Source: Verrucomicrobiota bacterium (lineage in GTDB: Bacteria > Verrucomicrobiota > Verrucomicrobiia > Limisphaerales > PALSA-1396). Taken from it: 64,000 nucleotides of DNA. The DNA lies in assembly GCA_016200005.1 (NCBI GenBank), contig JACQFP010000063.1, positions 1 through 64,000 on the forward strand. Direction: 5' to 3'. This document shows, one piece after another, positions 45,217 to 54,304 of this stretch; position 1 is the first letter of the stretch, and each line of letters opens with the position of its first letter. The position numbers were made by a program, and so were the translations under genes. The notes below the pieces were generated by a model. The model was given only the letters and a program-made list of their open reading frames with translations. It did no database searches and had not been told where the DNA came from.

Positions 45217-46293
45217 ATGAAAAACTTATTCTCCGCTTGGGCGGTCTGGCTGGCGCTGTTCTCGCTCTCAACCCTCAACTCTCAACTCTCAACCGTCCTC
45301 GCCCAAGGCAGCCTCACCCCGCCTGGACCACCCGGCGAGACAATGAAGTCGCTCGACCAGATTGAAGCGCGCACGAGCGTGAATTCCAACAATACACCAG
45401 GCGATGGCATTTCAGCGTTCAAGATCACAAACTCGGGCTCGTATTACCTGACTGGCAACATCACGGGCGTCAGCAACCTGCACGGCATTAGCATCACCGC
45501 GGCCCGAGTGTCGCTTGACTTGAACGGCTTTTCGCTGATTGGTGTACCTGGCTCGGTGGATGGCATCAATGCCACGAATGGCGCCGGCCTCGCCGCGGGG
45601 TTGGTGGTCCGCAACGGCACCGTTGCCGGGTGGGGTGGCAGCGGCATTAATGCTCAACCCGGCGCGCCGGGTGCCGAGTTTTCCAAACTGCGGCTGCTGA
45701 CTAATGCTCTGAACGGCTTGAAGGCCACCGGCGCGGTGATCTCCGATTGCGTCGCGGAGGGGAACACGTCCGGCGCGTTTACGAATTACGCAATCACGGT
45801 GAACGGCTCGCGCATCGTCAACTGCATCGCGAAGACCAATTACAACGGCATTCAAGGCGGCAATGGCAGCACCATTGAAGGCTGCGTGGCCAACGACAAC
45901 GCCTTCGGCTTTCTGGCCGGCGACTCAACGGTGACCCATTGCACCGCCTTCAACAACAGCGCAGATGGCATGTACCTGTTCAACAACTGTCGTGTCATCG
46001 GCAACCTCATTGATGGCAATGGGAAAGGCAAAGGCATCGAAGCGGCCGGGGGCAGTTCAGGCAACACGCTGGATGGAAACATGCTCGTCGGCAATCCGAC
46101 CGCAGGCATCCTGCTGACCAATGCGGGCGTGTTGAACAACTTTGTAATTCGCAACAGTGTTCGCGGCGCAGGAGCAAATAATTATTTGACCGGCACGGGC
46201 AACAGCTTCGGCCCGATCATCAACGTCGCGGGCACGAACGACATCTCCGGCGTCACGAATGCGAATCATCCTTGGGCAAACTTTTCGTACTGA
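45217..46293 (+). CDS. Exported right-handed beta-helix protein, paralogue 1
   Basis: 358 residues from ATG 45217 (a longer in-frame start at 45154 lies outside the signal peptide). The signal peptide contains LFSLSTLNSQLSTVLAQG, encoded by four 7-bp repeats. The mature start is SLTPPGPPGETMKSLDQIEART, a motif shared with 47970-49304 and 49542-50525. The body has NGISG/NTS-type short repeats (for example VSDCVAEGNTSG, IVNCIAKTNYNGIQGGNGS, TVTHCTAFNNSADGMYLF), typical of pectate-lyase-like helices. C-terminal motif NHPWANFSY. Carbohydrate binding or degradation is possible but unproven. Confidence 0.82.
   Translation: MKNLFSAWAVWLALFSLSTLNSQLSTVLAQGSLTPPGPPGETMKSLDQIEARTSVNSNNTPGDGISAFKITNSGSYYLTGNITGVSNLHGISITAARVSLDLNGFSLIGVPGSVDGINATNGAGLAAGLVVRNGTVAGWGGSGINAQPGAPGAEFSKLRLLTNALNGLKATGAVISDCVAEGNTSGAFTNYAITVNGSRIVNCIAKTNYNGIQGGNGSTIEGCVANDNAFGFLAGDSTVTHCTAFNNSADGMYLFNNCRVIGNLIDGNGKGKGIEAAGGSSGNTLDGNMLVGNPTAGILLTNAGVLNNFVIRNSVRGAGANNYLTGTGNSFGPIINVAGTNDISGVTNANHPWANFSY
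45267..45294 (+). repeat. Four tandem CTCAACY heptamers in a signal peptide
   Basis: CTCAACC, CTCAACT, CTCAACT, CTCAACC in perfect register, encoding L-S-T-L-N-S-Q-L-S-T of the signal peptide. The same four-unit layout occurs at 48017, 49616 and 62889. Confidence 0.85.
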
Positions 46294-46312
46294 ATCTCAA
46301 CCTTTCGCCATT

Positions 46313-47935
46313 ATGAAACTCAAAACTCAACGCCTTTTAGTTATTGGGTTATTGGGAATCCTCGCCGTCTCCGCCAATCTTTCGCCCCGCGCCGAGGCCG
46401 CTCTGCGTACCTGGACCGGTGCCGCGGCCAACGACAGCCGGTGGACCACCGCGAACAATTGGAGCAACGGCCCGCCAGTGGCCGGCGACGACTTGCTGTT
46501 CCCCGGCGGAGCCGCGCATCCCAACAACAACAACGACTATGCACCCGGTACCACGTTCAACTCGATCATCTTCTCGGGCACGAATTACTCGATAGGTGGC
46601 AGTTCCCTCGCTCTCAACGCCGGCATCATTGCGACGAACGTGGGCGCGGCAAACACGGTGAACAATGCGCTCGTTCTGAATTCCAACCAGACCTTCACGG
46701 TCAGCATCGGAAACGCGAACTTCTCCTTCTTTGGACCGATTGATACGAGTGGAAAAGACCTGACGTTCGCCGTCACCGCGCCCTCGCTGGCCCCGATCAG
46801 CGCCGGAATCACCGGCACCGGTGGATTGATTAAGACCGGCAGCGGGACAGTGTCTTTGAACGTCAGCAATTCCTTTTCCGGAACGGTTCAACTGAACGAA
46901 GGATTCATCAACATCAGCGACGGGAGCTCATTAGGCAGCACGAGCAGCAGCACCACTGTTGCGAACGGCGCGTCGCTGATTTTGCTCAACTCCATCACGG
47001 TCGCCGAACCGCTGGTGCTGTCCGGCACGCTCAGAACTGTCGGCAGCAGCACAAACACCTGGACCGGCCCGATTACACTGGCTTCGGCGGGCGCGCGCAT
47101 TGTGAGCGACACCTCCTCCCAATTAATCATCAACGCGGTCATCACCGGGACCAACGGCTTCAGCAAAGGTTCACCGGGGGCACTCACTTTGAATTCGAAC
47201 AATACTTACACCGGCACAACAGTCGTGAGCAACGGCACACTCATCGTGAACGGCAACCAACCGGATAGCGCGATCGTTTTTTATCAAGGCACCGTTGGCG
47301 GCAAAGGCGCTGTCGGAACCATCACCGCAGGCGGCAACGGAGGAAAAACGCTCAGTCCCGGCCACAACGGTCCCGGAATTCTTACGTGTAACAATTTAGC
47401 GCTGGATATTCTCACCGCGTTGCCGGTCGAACTGAATGGCACGGCTCCGGGAGCTGGCTACGATCAACTCAACGTCAACGGTACTGTGCTGTTAAACAAC
47501 CCCACTCTCTCGGTGACACTCGGCTTCACACCCGCGCCCAGCGACACTTTCGTGATCATCAACAACGACGGCACCGACGCCATCAGTGGGATCTTCGCCG
47601 GCCTGCCGCAGAACGCGCTGCTCACCAACGGCGCGACCATCTTCCGCTTTAGCTACGCGGGCGGCGACGGCGACGACGTGACCCTGACCACGACACTGGG
47701 CGCGCCATCTTCCACCCTCACATCCATTGTCAGCCTGACCAACGGCTTTGCGTTGCTGACCGGCCAGGGACAATCGAATCTGACCTACGCAGTGCAGGCC
47801 GCGACCAACCTTGCTCCGCCAACCGTGCGGACCCCACTCGGCGGCGCCGCCGCAGACGCCAGTGGTGTGTATCAGTTCACCGACACGAACGCGCCATCCT
47901 TCCCCGTGCGCTTTTATCGCTCGGTATCGCCGTGA
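46313..47935 (+). CDS. Exported autotransporter-associated beta-strand repeat protein
   Basis: 540 residues from ATG 46313. Signal peptide LLVIGLLGILAVSANLSPRAEA. Passenger-like repeats: GTGGLIKTGSGTVSLNVSNSFSG and GSPGALTLNSNNTYTGTTVVSNG, matching the autotransporter-associated beta-strand (PATR) repeats. A start motif WTGAAANDSRWTTANNWSNG is typical of this family. The C-terminus ends with the APSFPVRFYRSVSP motif, one of four RFYR ends in the window. There is no obvious translocator barrel, so attachment is probably by another route. It lies 20 bp after the first beta-helix gene. Confidence 0.85.
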   Translation: MKLKTQRLLVIGLLGILAVSANLSPRAEAALRTWTGAAANDSRWTTANNWSNGPPVAGDDLLFPGGAAHPNNNNDYAPGTTFNSIIFSGTNYSIGGSSLALNAGIIATNVGAANTVNNALVLNSNQTFTVSIGNANFSFFGPIDTSGKDLTFAVTAPSLAPISAGITGTGGLIKTGSGTVSLNVSNSFSGTVQLNEGFINISDGSSLGSTSSSTTVANGASLILLNSITVAEPLVLSGTLRTVGSSTNTWTGPITLASAGARIVSDTSSQLIINAVITGTNGFSKGSPGALTLNSNNTYTGTTVVSNGTLIVNGNQPDSAIVFYQGTVGGKGAVGTITAGGNGGKTLSPGHNGPGILTCNNLALDILTALPVELNGTAPGAGYDQLNVNGTVLLNNPTLSVTLGFTPAPSDTFVIINNDGTDAISGIFAGLPQNALLTNGATIFRFSYAGGDGDDVTLTTTLGAPSSTLTSIVSLTNGFALLTGQGQSNLTYAVQAATNLAPPTVRTPLGGAAADASGVYQFTDTNAPSFPVRFYRSVSP

Positions 47936-47969
47936 CACACTCAAACCAAAGACAACCAAGAACTATACT

Positions 47970-49304
47970 ATGAAAACGAATCGAAACACGCGGCTCGCGA
48001 CCGTGCTGCTATTGCTCTCAACCCTCAATCTTCAACCCACAACCGTGTTCGCCCAAGGCAACCTCACGCCGCCCGGCGCGCCCGCGCCCACGATGAAGTC
48101 GCTGACGCAGATCGAGCCCCGGATTGATTTGCAGAATGCCCCTGCCTCAGCGGTGACCACCACCGATCCGAACTATCACTTCATCATCACGCAGCCGGGT
48201 TCGTATTACTTGTCCGCGAACCTCGGTGTCACGAAGACGCACGGCGTCCAGATTAACGCCGCAGGTGTGAGCTTTGACTTGAAGGGTTTTGAAATTTCGC
48301 GCGCCTCCGGCTCAGGCGGAAACGGCATTGACATCCCCGCCACCAGCCACCGTGCCAGCCTGCGCGATGGTTCGATCTCGGGATTTGCCAGCGGCATTGT
48401 GTCTCTGTCGGTAAGCAACTCGTATGCGCGCGACGGAAGGCTCCTCAACCTCTCGGTGGCAAACTGCACCTCCGACGGAATTCTCAGCGGTCAGAATTGG
48501 TTGCTCGACCACTGTGTCGCGCACGACTGCTCCGGCAACAACGCGATCTCCGGTGGCAACGGCAGCACGTTGCTGGATTGCTCTGCTTCGAACAACAGCG
48601 GCAACAACGCCATCAATGCCGGCAGCGGGTGTGTGCTGACGCGCTGCAATGCTTACAAGAACACCGTGGGTTCGTATGCGATTTTCGCTTCGAGCGCCAC
48701 GCTTCATGATTGTGACGCCAGCGAAAACGCGGCGGTGGGCGGGATCTATGCGAATTCGTGTTCACTGCTGAATTGCACTGCGAACAGTAACACCCGGGCG
48801 TCGGGAGGCTCCAGTGGGATCGTCGCCTACAACTCGACGCTGATGGGATGTGATGCATCGAACAACACGAGCGGCAACCCCACGCCGAATTACTTTGCCG
48901 GCGCCGGCATCACGGCCGCGTATAGCAAGATTACCCACTGCACCTTCACCTCGAATCACGGCGACGGCATGACCGTAGATTTCAGCTCCTTCGTGAGCGA
49001 GAATCACTGCTATAACAACGGCACCGGGGGCGGCGACGGCGCTGGCATTCACGTGACCGGCCAGCGCAATCGAATCGAAGGCAACAACGTTTCCGATAAT
49101 CCGCGCGGCATTGATATTGGCGCCGCCGGCAACCTGATCATCAAAAACAGCGCGAAGTTGAACACGACCAATTACAATATCGTGGGTAGCAATCGCTACG
49201 GGCCGATCGTTGATATCACAGCAGTTGGAACGGCGGCTGTCAATGGGAACAGCAGTGCGAGCACCGTGGCGACGACCGATCCGTGGGCCAACTTTGCTTA
49301 TTAA
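47970..49304 (+). CDS. Exported right-handed beta-helix protein, paralogue 2
   Basis: 444 residues from ATG 47970. Signal peptide ATVLLLLSTLNLQPTTVFAQG, mature motif NLTPPGAPAPTMKSLTQIEPRID. Many NNSG-type parallel beta-helix coils (DHCVAHDCSGNNAISGGNGS, LDCSASNNSGNNAINAGSG, DGMTVDFSSFVSENHCYNN). C-terminal motif TTDPWANFAY. Same family as 45217-46293 and 49542-50525, which implies tandem duplication of a surface-protein gene. Function unknown; beta-helix proteins often act on polysaccharides. Confidence 0.82.
   Translation: MKTNRNTRLATVLLLLSTLNLQPTTVFAQGNLTPPGAPAPTMKSLTQIEPRIDLQNAPASAVTTTDPNYHFIITQPGSYYLSANLGVTKTHGVQINAAGVSFDLKGFEISRASGSGGNGIDIPATSHRASLRDGSISGFASGIVSLSVSNSYARDGRLLNLSVANCTSDGILSGQNWLLDHCVAHDCSGNNAISGGNGSTLLDCSASNNSGNNAINAGSGCVLTRCNAYKNTVGSYAIFASSATLHDCDASENAAVGGIYANSCSLLNCTANSNTRASGGSSGIVAYNSTLMGCDASNNTSGNPTPNYFAGAGITAAYSKITHCTFTSNHGDGMTVDFSSFVSENHCYNNGTGGGDGAGIHVTGQRNRIEGNNVSDNPRGIDIGAAGNLIIKNSAKLNTTNYNIVGSNRYGPIVDITAVGTAAVNGNSSASTVATTDPWANFAY
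48017..48044 (+). repeat. Four degenerate CTCAACC heptamers in a signal peptide
   Basis: CTCAACC, CTCAATC, TTCAACC, CACAACC. Same position in the signal peptide as the tract at 45267. Confidence 0.75.
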
Positions 49305-49323
49305 CCCTGAACCTGAATAGACA

Positions 49324-49470
49324 ATGAAATGACATCTTGTCGCGCTTCTTGCTCGCAGCATCGCATTATCAACTCTGGCCGCGACCACGATCAATGTCGC
49401 CAACAAATTCGCCTACGGCGCCAGCCTCGGTTGGATGGATTGGCGCGGCGAAAGTCGCGGGAAATTCTAG
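49324..49470 (+). pseudogene. Truncated, stop-interrupted duplicate of the GWI-repeat protein gene
   Basis: From ATG 49324 the frame reads M-K-stop-H-L-V-A-L-L-A-R-S-I-A-L-S-T-L-A-A, a signal-peptide-like stretch with TGA at codon 3, then TTINVANKFAYGASLGWMDW and a stop at 49468. The DNA from about 49378 to 49450 is nearly identical to 50636-50705 of the intact gene (TTINVANKFAYGANLGWMDW). Only the first unit survives, so it is a decayed 5' fragment. Confidence 0.8.
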
Positions 49471-49541
49471 CTTGAAGCGGACAGAGAGAATTGCCATGCT
49501 CACACCGTCATCACAAATAATCCGCTGCCAAAGGTAACTCT

Positions 49542-50525
49542 ATGAAATATACTCCTCGGTTTTTGGCGTGCGTCCCGGCGTTTAAGTCGCAGTTCGTTTT
49601 CGCTCTGCTGTTCCTCTCAACTCTCAACTCTCAATTCCTAACTGTATTTGCCCAAGGCAGCCTCACGCCGCCTGGTGCGCCCGCGCCGACGATGAAAACG
49701 CTTGATCAACTTGAACCGCGCACGCCCATTTCATCCCTGCCGTTCACCGTCACCACGCCGGGCTCGTATTACTTGACGACCAACGCATCGGTGACCGACA
49801 GCGCCATTCATATCCAAGCCGGCAACGTGACTTTGGATATGAACGGCTTCACCCTTACAGGCAACGGGAGCGTGACCAAGTACGGCGTTATCATTGATCC
49901 AGCCAACCAGATAACGAACGTCACGATCCGAAATGGCAAGTTCGTAAACTTTGGCGGCGCGGTAGCAATGGGTGCCAACGGAGCGGACAGCCTGCTGGTC
50001 GAAGACATCCAGATGCACACCGGCACGCGCGCGGGCGTGTGGCTGAGTTCAAATTGCCAGGGCGCGGTCATTCGCAACAATTTGTTCGTCGAGTGCATGC
50101 TGCCGATTTCGGTCAGCGCGTTTGCCGGTCAAACCATCGGCGGCGTGACCATTGCCAACAACCGGATTTCAGGAGGCGGCAGCACCGGCATTGATGTTAA
50201 CGCCCAAACCGGTGGAACCGTCCGGGATATTTCCGTGCTGAACAATCAGGTGGCCAACACCGGGGGCACATCAATCGTTATTTCCTCCACTGATCCCGGC
50301 GGAGTGCAGCGGTTATTGATTGATTCGAACCATTGCACGAGAAACGCATTCATCGGCCTCATCGTCCCCGCCAATGCCAAGGCCACGGTCATCCGCAATG
50401 TTTTTACCGGCTGCACATTGAGCGTCAGCACCACGGGAAACACGGTCGGGCCGACCATCACCACCATAGGCACGCTCGGCACAACCGGCGCAGACATCAG
50501 CCCGTGGGCAAACTTTCAAAACTAA
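49542..50525 (+). CDS. Exported right-handed beta-helix protein, paralogue 3
   Basis: 327 residues from ATG 49542. Signal peptide LLFLSTLNSQFLTVFAQG, mature motif SLTPPGAPAPTMKTLDQLEPRT, then parallel beta-helix coils (GVTIANNRISGGGSTGIDV, RDISVLNNQVANTGGTSIV, RLLIDSNHCTRNAFIGLIV). C-terminal motif ISPWANFQN. It shares the N- and C-terminal signatures with the other two helix proteins but has a different, shorter body, so the ends are more conserved than the middle. Confidence 0.82.
   Translation: MKYTPRFLACVPAFKSQFVFALLFLSTLNSQFLTVFAQGSLTPPGAPAPTMKTLDQLEPRTPISSLPFTVTTPGSYYLTTNASVTDSAIHIQAGNVTLDMNGFTLTGNGSVTKYGVIIDPANQITNVTIRNGKFVNFGGAVAMGANGADSLLVEDIQMHTGTRAGVWLSSNCQGAVIRNNLFVECMLPISVSAFAGQTIGGVTIANNRISGGGSTGIDVNAQTGGTVRDISVLNNQVANTGGTSIVISSTDPGGVQRLLIDSNHCTRNAFIGLIVPANAKATVIRNVFTGCTLSVSTTGNTVGPTITTIGTLGTTGADISPWANFQN
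49616..49643 (+). repeat. Four CTCAACT-type heptamers in a signal peptide
   Basis: CTCAACT, CTCAACT, CTCAATT, CCTAACT. Same location in the signal peptide as at 45267 and 48017. Confidence 0.8.
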
Positions 50526-50545
50526 GGCGAACGCTGAGTCGAATT

Positions 50546-51445
50546 ATGAACACTCCGAAAGCAGCACCGTTTACCACAATCAAAACTCTCGCTCCTCTGG
50601 TCACGCTGGCGGCGTTAATTGCCTCTGCATCGGCCGCGACCACGATCAATGTCGCCAACAAATTCGCTTACGGCGCGAACCTCGGCTGGATGGATTGGCG
50701 AGGGGACACCAACAGTGGCGCCGTCATCGGCGAATACGTTTGCTCCGGCTTCATCTACGCCGCCAATGTCGGCTGGATCAATCTCGGCGGCGGCACGCCC
50801 ACCAACGGCATCCAGTATCAGAATCTTTCCGCCAGCGATTTTGGCGTGAACCACGACGGTCTAGGCAATCTGCGCGGTTACGCCTATGGCGCAAACATCG
50901 GCTGGATCAATTTTGAGGCGAACAGCGCGCCGAAAGTTGATCTCAAGACCGGCAAGTTGAGTGGGTATGTTTACGGCGCGAACGTGGGCTGGATCAGCTT
51001 GAGCAACGCGTTCGCCTTCGTTCAAACGGATACGATTGCGCCTGGAACTGACAGTGACGGTGACGGCATTGCCGACGCGTACGAATACACCTATTTCGGC
51101 AACCTGACGACGATGAACGCCGTCAGTGATTACGATGGCGACGGAGTTTCGGACAGGAACGAATACTTGGCGGGCACGAACCCGAACGATCTTTCTGATT
51201 ACCTGGCCATTACCGCCATCGCCGCCAACGCCAGTGGATCACCGACCAGCCTCACCTGGAAGAGCGCGTTGTCGCGCTGCTACTACATCCAGGAGCGGCT
51301 GAACTTGAACATTGCCTCACCGTGGTTCGACAGCGGTCTTGGTCTGATCAGCCCTGACGGCGTCTCGACCACCCGCAACATCTTCGATACAAACGCGCCG
51401 ATGCGGTTCTATCGCATTCAAGCCGTCAAGCCGTTGTCGCCCTGA
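50546..51445 (+). CDS. Exported protein with four YGANxGWI repeats, a DxDxDG motif and an RFYR end
   Basis: 299 residues from ATG 50546. Signal peptide LVTLAALIASASA. Four short repeats follow: FAYGANLGWMDW, IYAANVGWINLG, YAYGANIGWINFE and VYGANVGWISLS. Then DSDGDGIADAYEY and YDGDGVSDRNEYLAGTNP, which fit dockerin/thrombospondin-type-3 calcium-binding loops, and a C-terminal beta domain ending APMRFYRIQAVKPLSP. Extracellular, calcium binding is inferred; function unknown. A decayed copy lies at 49324-49470, upstream of the third beta-helix gene. Confidence 0.8.
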   Translation: MNTPKAAPFTTIKTLAPLVTLAALIASASAATTINVANKFAYGANLGWMDWRGDTNSGAVIGEYVCSGFIYAANVGWINLGGGTPTNGIQYQNLSASDFGVNHDGLGNLRGYAYGANIGWINFEANSAPKVDLKTGKLSGYVYGANVGWISLSNAFAFVQTDTIAPGTDSDGDGIADAYEYTYFGNLTTMNAVSDYDGDGVSDRNEYLAGTNPNDLSDYLAITAIAANASGSPTSLTWKSALSRCYYIQERLNLNIASPWFDSGLGLISPDGVSTTRNIFDTNAPMRFYRIQAVKPLSP

Positions 51446-51447
51446 GC

Positions 51448-51533
51448 GCGAGTTGGAGTTCAAGCTTCAGCTTGTTCCGCGCGACGCAGTGGTCCTGGTT
51501 CCAAAGCAGGCTAAAGCCTGGACTCCAACTCGC
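51448..51533. repeat. Palindromic repeat between the GWI-repeat gene and acs
   Basis: GCGAGTTGGAGT at 51448-51459 is the perfect reverse complement of ACTCCAACTCGC at 51522-51533, with extended partial pairing inside (TCAAGCTTCAGCTTG against CAGGCTAAAGCCTGG). It is a longer imperfect palindrome of about 86 bp that may also act as a transcription end for the upstream gene. Confidence 0.7.
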
Positions 51534-51562
51534 TCATTGACGCTGGGCCGCGCCTCCCTAAA

Positions 51563-53596
51563 ATGCGGACAAAAATTCCTGACACATTTATGCCTGCCAA
51601 CGAAAAACCCACCAACATCACTTCCTATCTGCAAGAGGAACGCGTCTTCCCGCCGCCCAAGGAATTCTCCAAGCGCGCACACATCAAGTCTCTGGCGCAC
51701 TACCGCAAGCTTTACAACGAATCCATCCGCTCGCCGGAAAAGTTCTGGGGCCAGCAGGCCAAAAACGAGTTAATCTGGTTCAAGCCGTGGAAGAAAGTGC
51801 TGCAATGGAAGGAGCCGTTCGCCAAATGGTTCGTCGGTGGCCAGCTCAATGTCAGCTATAATTGTCTCGACCGGCACCTCGACACCCCAACTGCCAATAA
51901 GGCCGCGCTCATTTGGGAAGGGGAACCAGCGGCACCCGGCAAAACGGGCGAAGAACGCACGATCACGTACAAACAACTCCATCGCGAAGTCTGCCAGTTC
52001 GCCAACGTGCTCAAGCGAAACGGCCTCAAGCGCGGCGACCGCCTCATCATTTATCTGCCGATGGTGCCGGAGGCCGCCGTCGCCATGCTGGCCTGCGCCC
52101 GCATCGGCGCTGTGCATTCGGTCGTGTTCGGCGGCTTCAGCGCGCAGTCCGTGGCCGACCGCATTCATGATTCCCAGGCGAAAATGGTGATCACTTCGGA
52201 TGGCGGATTTCGTCGCGGCGCCGTGGTGCCGTTGAAAAAAAATGTCGATGAAGCGCTCACCCTCAAGGGTGCCGACGGAAATCTGCTGGCCAAAACGATT
52301 GAAAGGGTCATCGTCTTGCGCCGCGCGTTCAATGAAGTGCACATCGAGGAAGGGCGCGATGTCTGGTGGCACCGTGAACTGGAATATGTGGACGCCAATT
52401 GTCCGGCGGAGAAAATGAACAGCGAAGCGCCGTTGTTCATCCTTTACACCAGCGGGTCGACCGGCAAACCCAAAGGGATACTTCACACGACCGGCGGTTA
52501 TCTGGTCTATGTGAAACTGAGCACCCGTTACGTTTTCGATTTGCGGGAAACGGACACCTTTTGGTGCACCGCCGACATCGGCTGGGTGACCGGTCATAGC
52601 TATGTTGTTTACGGTCCGCTCGCCAATGGCGCGACCAGTCTGATGTACGAAGGCGCGCCGAATTTTCCTGAGCCGGATCGCTTCTGGCGCATCGTGGAAA
52701 AATACGGGGTGACGATTCTCTACACGGCGCCCACCGCCATTCGCGCATTCATGAAGTGGGGTGCGGAGTGGCCCAAGAAACATGATCTCACTTCGTTGCG
52801 TTTGCTTGGCACCGTTGGTGAACCGATCAATCCCGAAGCTTGGATCTGGTATAACGAAGTAATCGGCGGCAAGCGTTGTCCCATCGTCGATACGTGGTGG
52901 CAAACCGAAACTGGCGGCATCATGATCACACCGTTGCCCGGAGCAATCCCGACCAAACCCGGTACCGCGACGCTGCCGTTCTTCGGCGTGTTGCCTGAAG
53001 TGGTGGACGACAAGGGCAATCCGGTGCCGCCCAACAGCGGAGGTAAACTCGTCATCCGCAAACCATGGCCCGCCATGTTACGCGGTATTTGGGGCGACCC
53101 GCAGCGCTACAAGGAAATTTATTGGCGCGAAGTCAAAGGCAGCTATTTCACCGGTGATGGTTGCCGGCAGGACAAGGACGGGTATTTCTGGATCGTCGGC
53201 CGCATTGATGACGTGCTCAACGTGGCGGGTCATCGCATCGGCACGGCGGAAGTGGAGAGTGCGCTGGTCAGCAATCAGAAAGTCGCTGAGGCCGCGGTGG
53301 TCGGCCGTCCGGATGAGCTGAAGGGTCAGGCGCTCGTCGCTTTTGTCACGCTGAAAGGCGGGGTCCATGCCAGCCCTGCGATCCGCGATGAATTGCGCAA
53401 CCACGTGGCCAAGGAAATCGGTCCGGTCGCCAAGCCCGATGACATTCGTTTCGCTGAAGCGCTGCCCAAAACGCGCTCCGGCAAAATCATGCGCCGCCTG
53501 CTCAAGCAAATTGCCTCCGGCACAGAGATCAAAGGTGACACCACTACCTTGGAAGATTTCAATGTGCTGGCGCGTTTGAGTCAGGCCGAGGAGTGA
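51563..53596 (+). CDS. acsA: Acetyl-CoA synthetase (AMP-forming)
   Basis: 677 residues from ATG 51563 (ATG 51590 is an alternative start). It makes acetyl-CoA from acetate, ATP and CoA. Signatures: [20 protein letters not shown] (AMP-binding), [56 protein letters not shown] and the C-terminal [13 protein letters not shown] with the Lys that is regulated by acetylation in other bacteria. Together with formate dehydrogenase it points to use of C1/C2 acids. Upstream is a palindromic repeat, so it probably has its own promoter. Confidence 0.97.
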   Translation: MRTKIPDTFMPANEKPTNITSYLQEERVFPPPKEFSKRAHIKSLAHYRKLYNESIRSPEKFWGQQAKNELIWFKPWKKVLQWKEPFAKWFVGGQLNVSYNCLDRHLDTPTANKAALIWEGEPAAPGKTGEERTITYKQLHREVCQFANVLKRNGLKRGDRLIIYLPMVPEAAVAMLACARIGAVHSVVFGGFSAQSVADRIHDSQAKMVITSDGGFRRGAVVPLKKNVDEALTLKGADGNLLAKTIERVIVLRRAFNEVHIEEGRDVWWHRELEYVDANCPAEKMNSEAPLFILYTSGSTGKPKGILHTTGGYLVYVKLSTRYVFDLRETDTFWCTADIGWVTGHSYVVYGPLANGATSLMYEGAPNFPEPDRFWRIVEKYGVTILYTAPTAIRAFMKWGAEWPKKHDLTSLRLLGTVGEPINPEAWIWYNEVIGGKRCPIVDTWWQTETGGIMITPLPGAIPTKPGTATLPFFGVLPEVVDDKGNPVPPNSGGKLVIRKPWPAMLRGIWGDPQRYKEIYWREVKGSYFTGDGCRQDKDGYFWIVGRIDDVLNVAGHRIGTAEVESALVSNQKVAEAAVVGRPDELKGQALVAFVTLKGGVHASPAIRDELRNHVAKEIGPVAKPDDIRFAEALPKTRSGKIMRRLLKQIASGTEIKGDTTTLEDFNVLARLSQAEE

Positions 53597-53647
53597 CAAG
53601 AATGAGCCGCCAGGATCTCTTGATCGCAAACAGAATAGCTACTGAGA

Positions 53648-54304
53648 ATGGCACCAACTCAATTCGCAAAAGTGATTGGACTCATTTCGGTACTGGTCGT
53701 CGGATGCAAATCCACCACCACGATAATCACGAAAACTATGCAATTGCCCGGCACGTCGTCGAACGAAAAGAGCGAAGCTGAATTGCTAGAGCTGAACAAG
53801 AAATCTGGCAATGATCTGAGCATGGACGAAATCCTGTCCTTCATTCCGAAGTATCCAGGCACAGTCGCCCTTAAGGTTCGCGAACGATTCGACGAGAGGG
53901 TTCGCTACGACGACCAGAAAAGCGCGTGGGATCTTTCAGCTTTGAGCGAACACGAGAGAATCATTTGGAGACTCAATAAGTTCGAATCGGAGATTGGTAA
54001 CGGCGGGCTTCACCAGTTCTTCCTCAATCGTGGATGGGAAAGCGCTCAGATTGCGGAAGACCTGTTTGCCGTTGAATGTGCTTCTGTCGCCGAGTGGTTT
54101 CGCAAAGCGACAGCGGTTTTTCCCGATGGCATGCTCCCACCGGAACCAGAACAAGCGCACCAAGTTTTCTTTGCGTTCGAAGACCGGGCACCAATTCGTA
54201 AACGCTGGAACAAGCTGGATAGTCAGTATTACCGGGAATTGGAGGGTCGTCTGTCCGAATCGATGGCTAATTACATTCTAATCCACAAGGACTCGTTTCG
54301 GTAA
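53648..54304 (+). CDS. DUF4375 (DMP19-like) lipoprotein
   Basis: 218 residues from ATG 53648. The N-terminus is a lipoprotein signal with lipobox LVVGC (ISVLVVGCKSTT). The C-terminal domain contains the DUF4375/DMP19-like phrase IGNGGLHQFFLNRGWESAQIAED, followed by a helical tail. DMP19 of Neisseria is a DNA mimic, but that function is not a property of the whole family. It is an isolated gene, 51 bp after acs. Confidence 0.75.
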   Translation: MAPTQFAKVIGLISVLVVGCKSTTTIITKTMQLPGTSSNEKSEAELLELNKKSGNDLSMDEILSFIPKYPGTVALKVRERFDERVRYDDQKSAWDLSALSEHERIIWRLNKFESEIGNGGLHQFFLNRGWESAQIAEDLFAVECASVAEWFRKATAVFPDGMLPPEPEQAHQVFFAFEDRAPIRKRWNKLDSQYYRELEGRLSESMANYILIHKDSFR

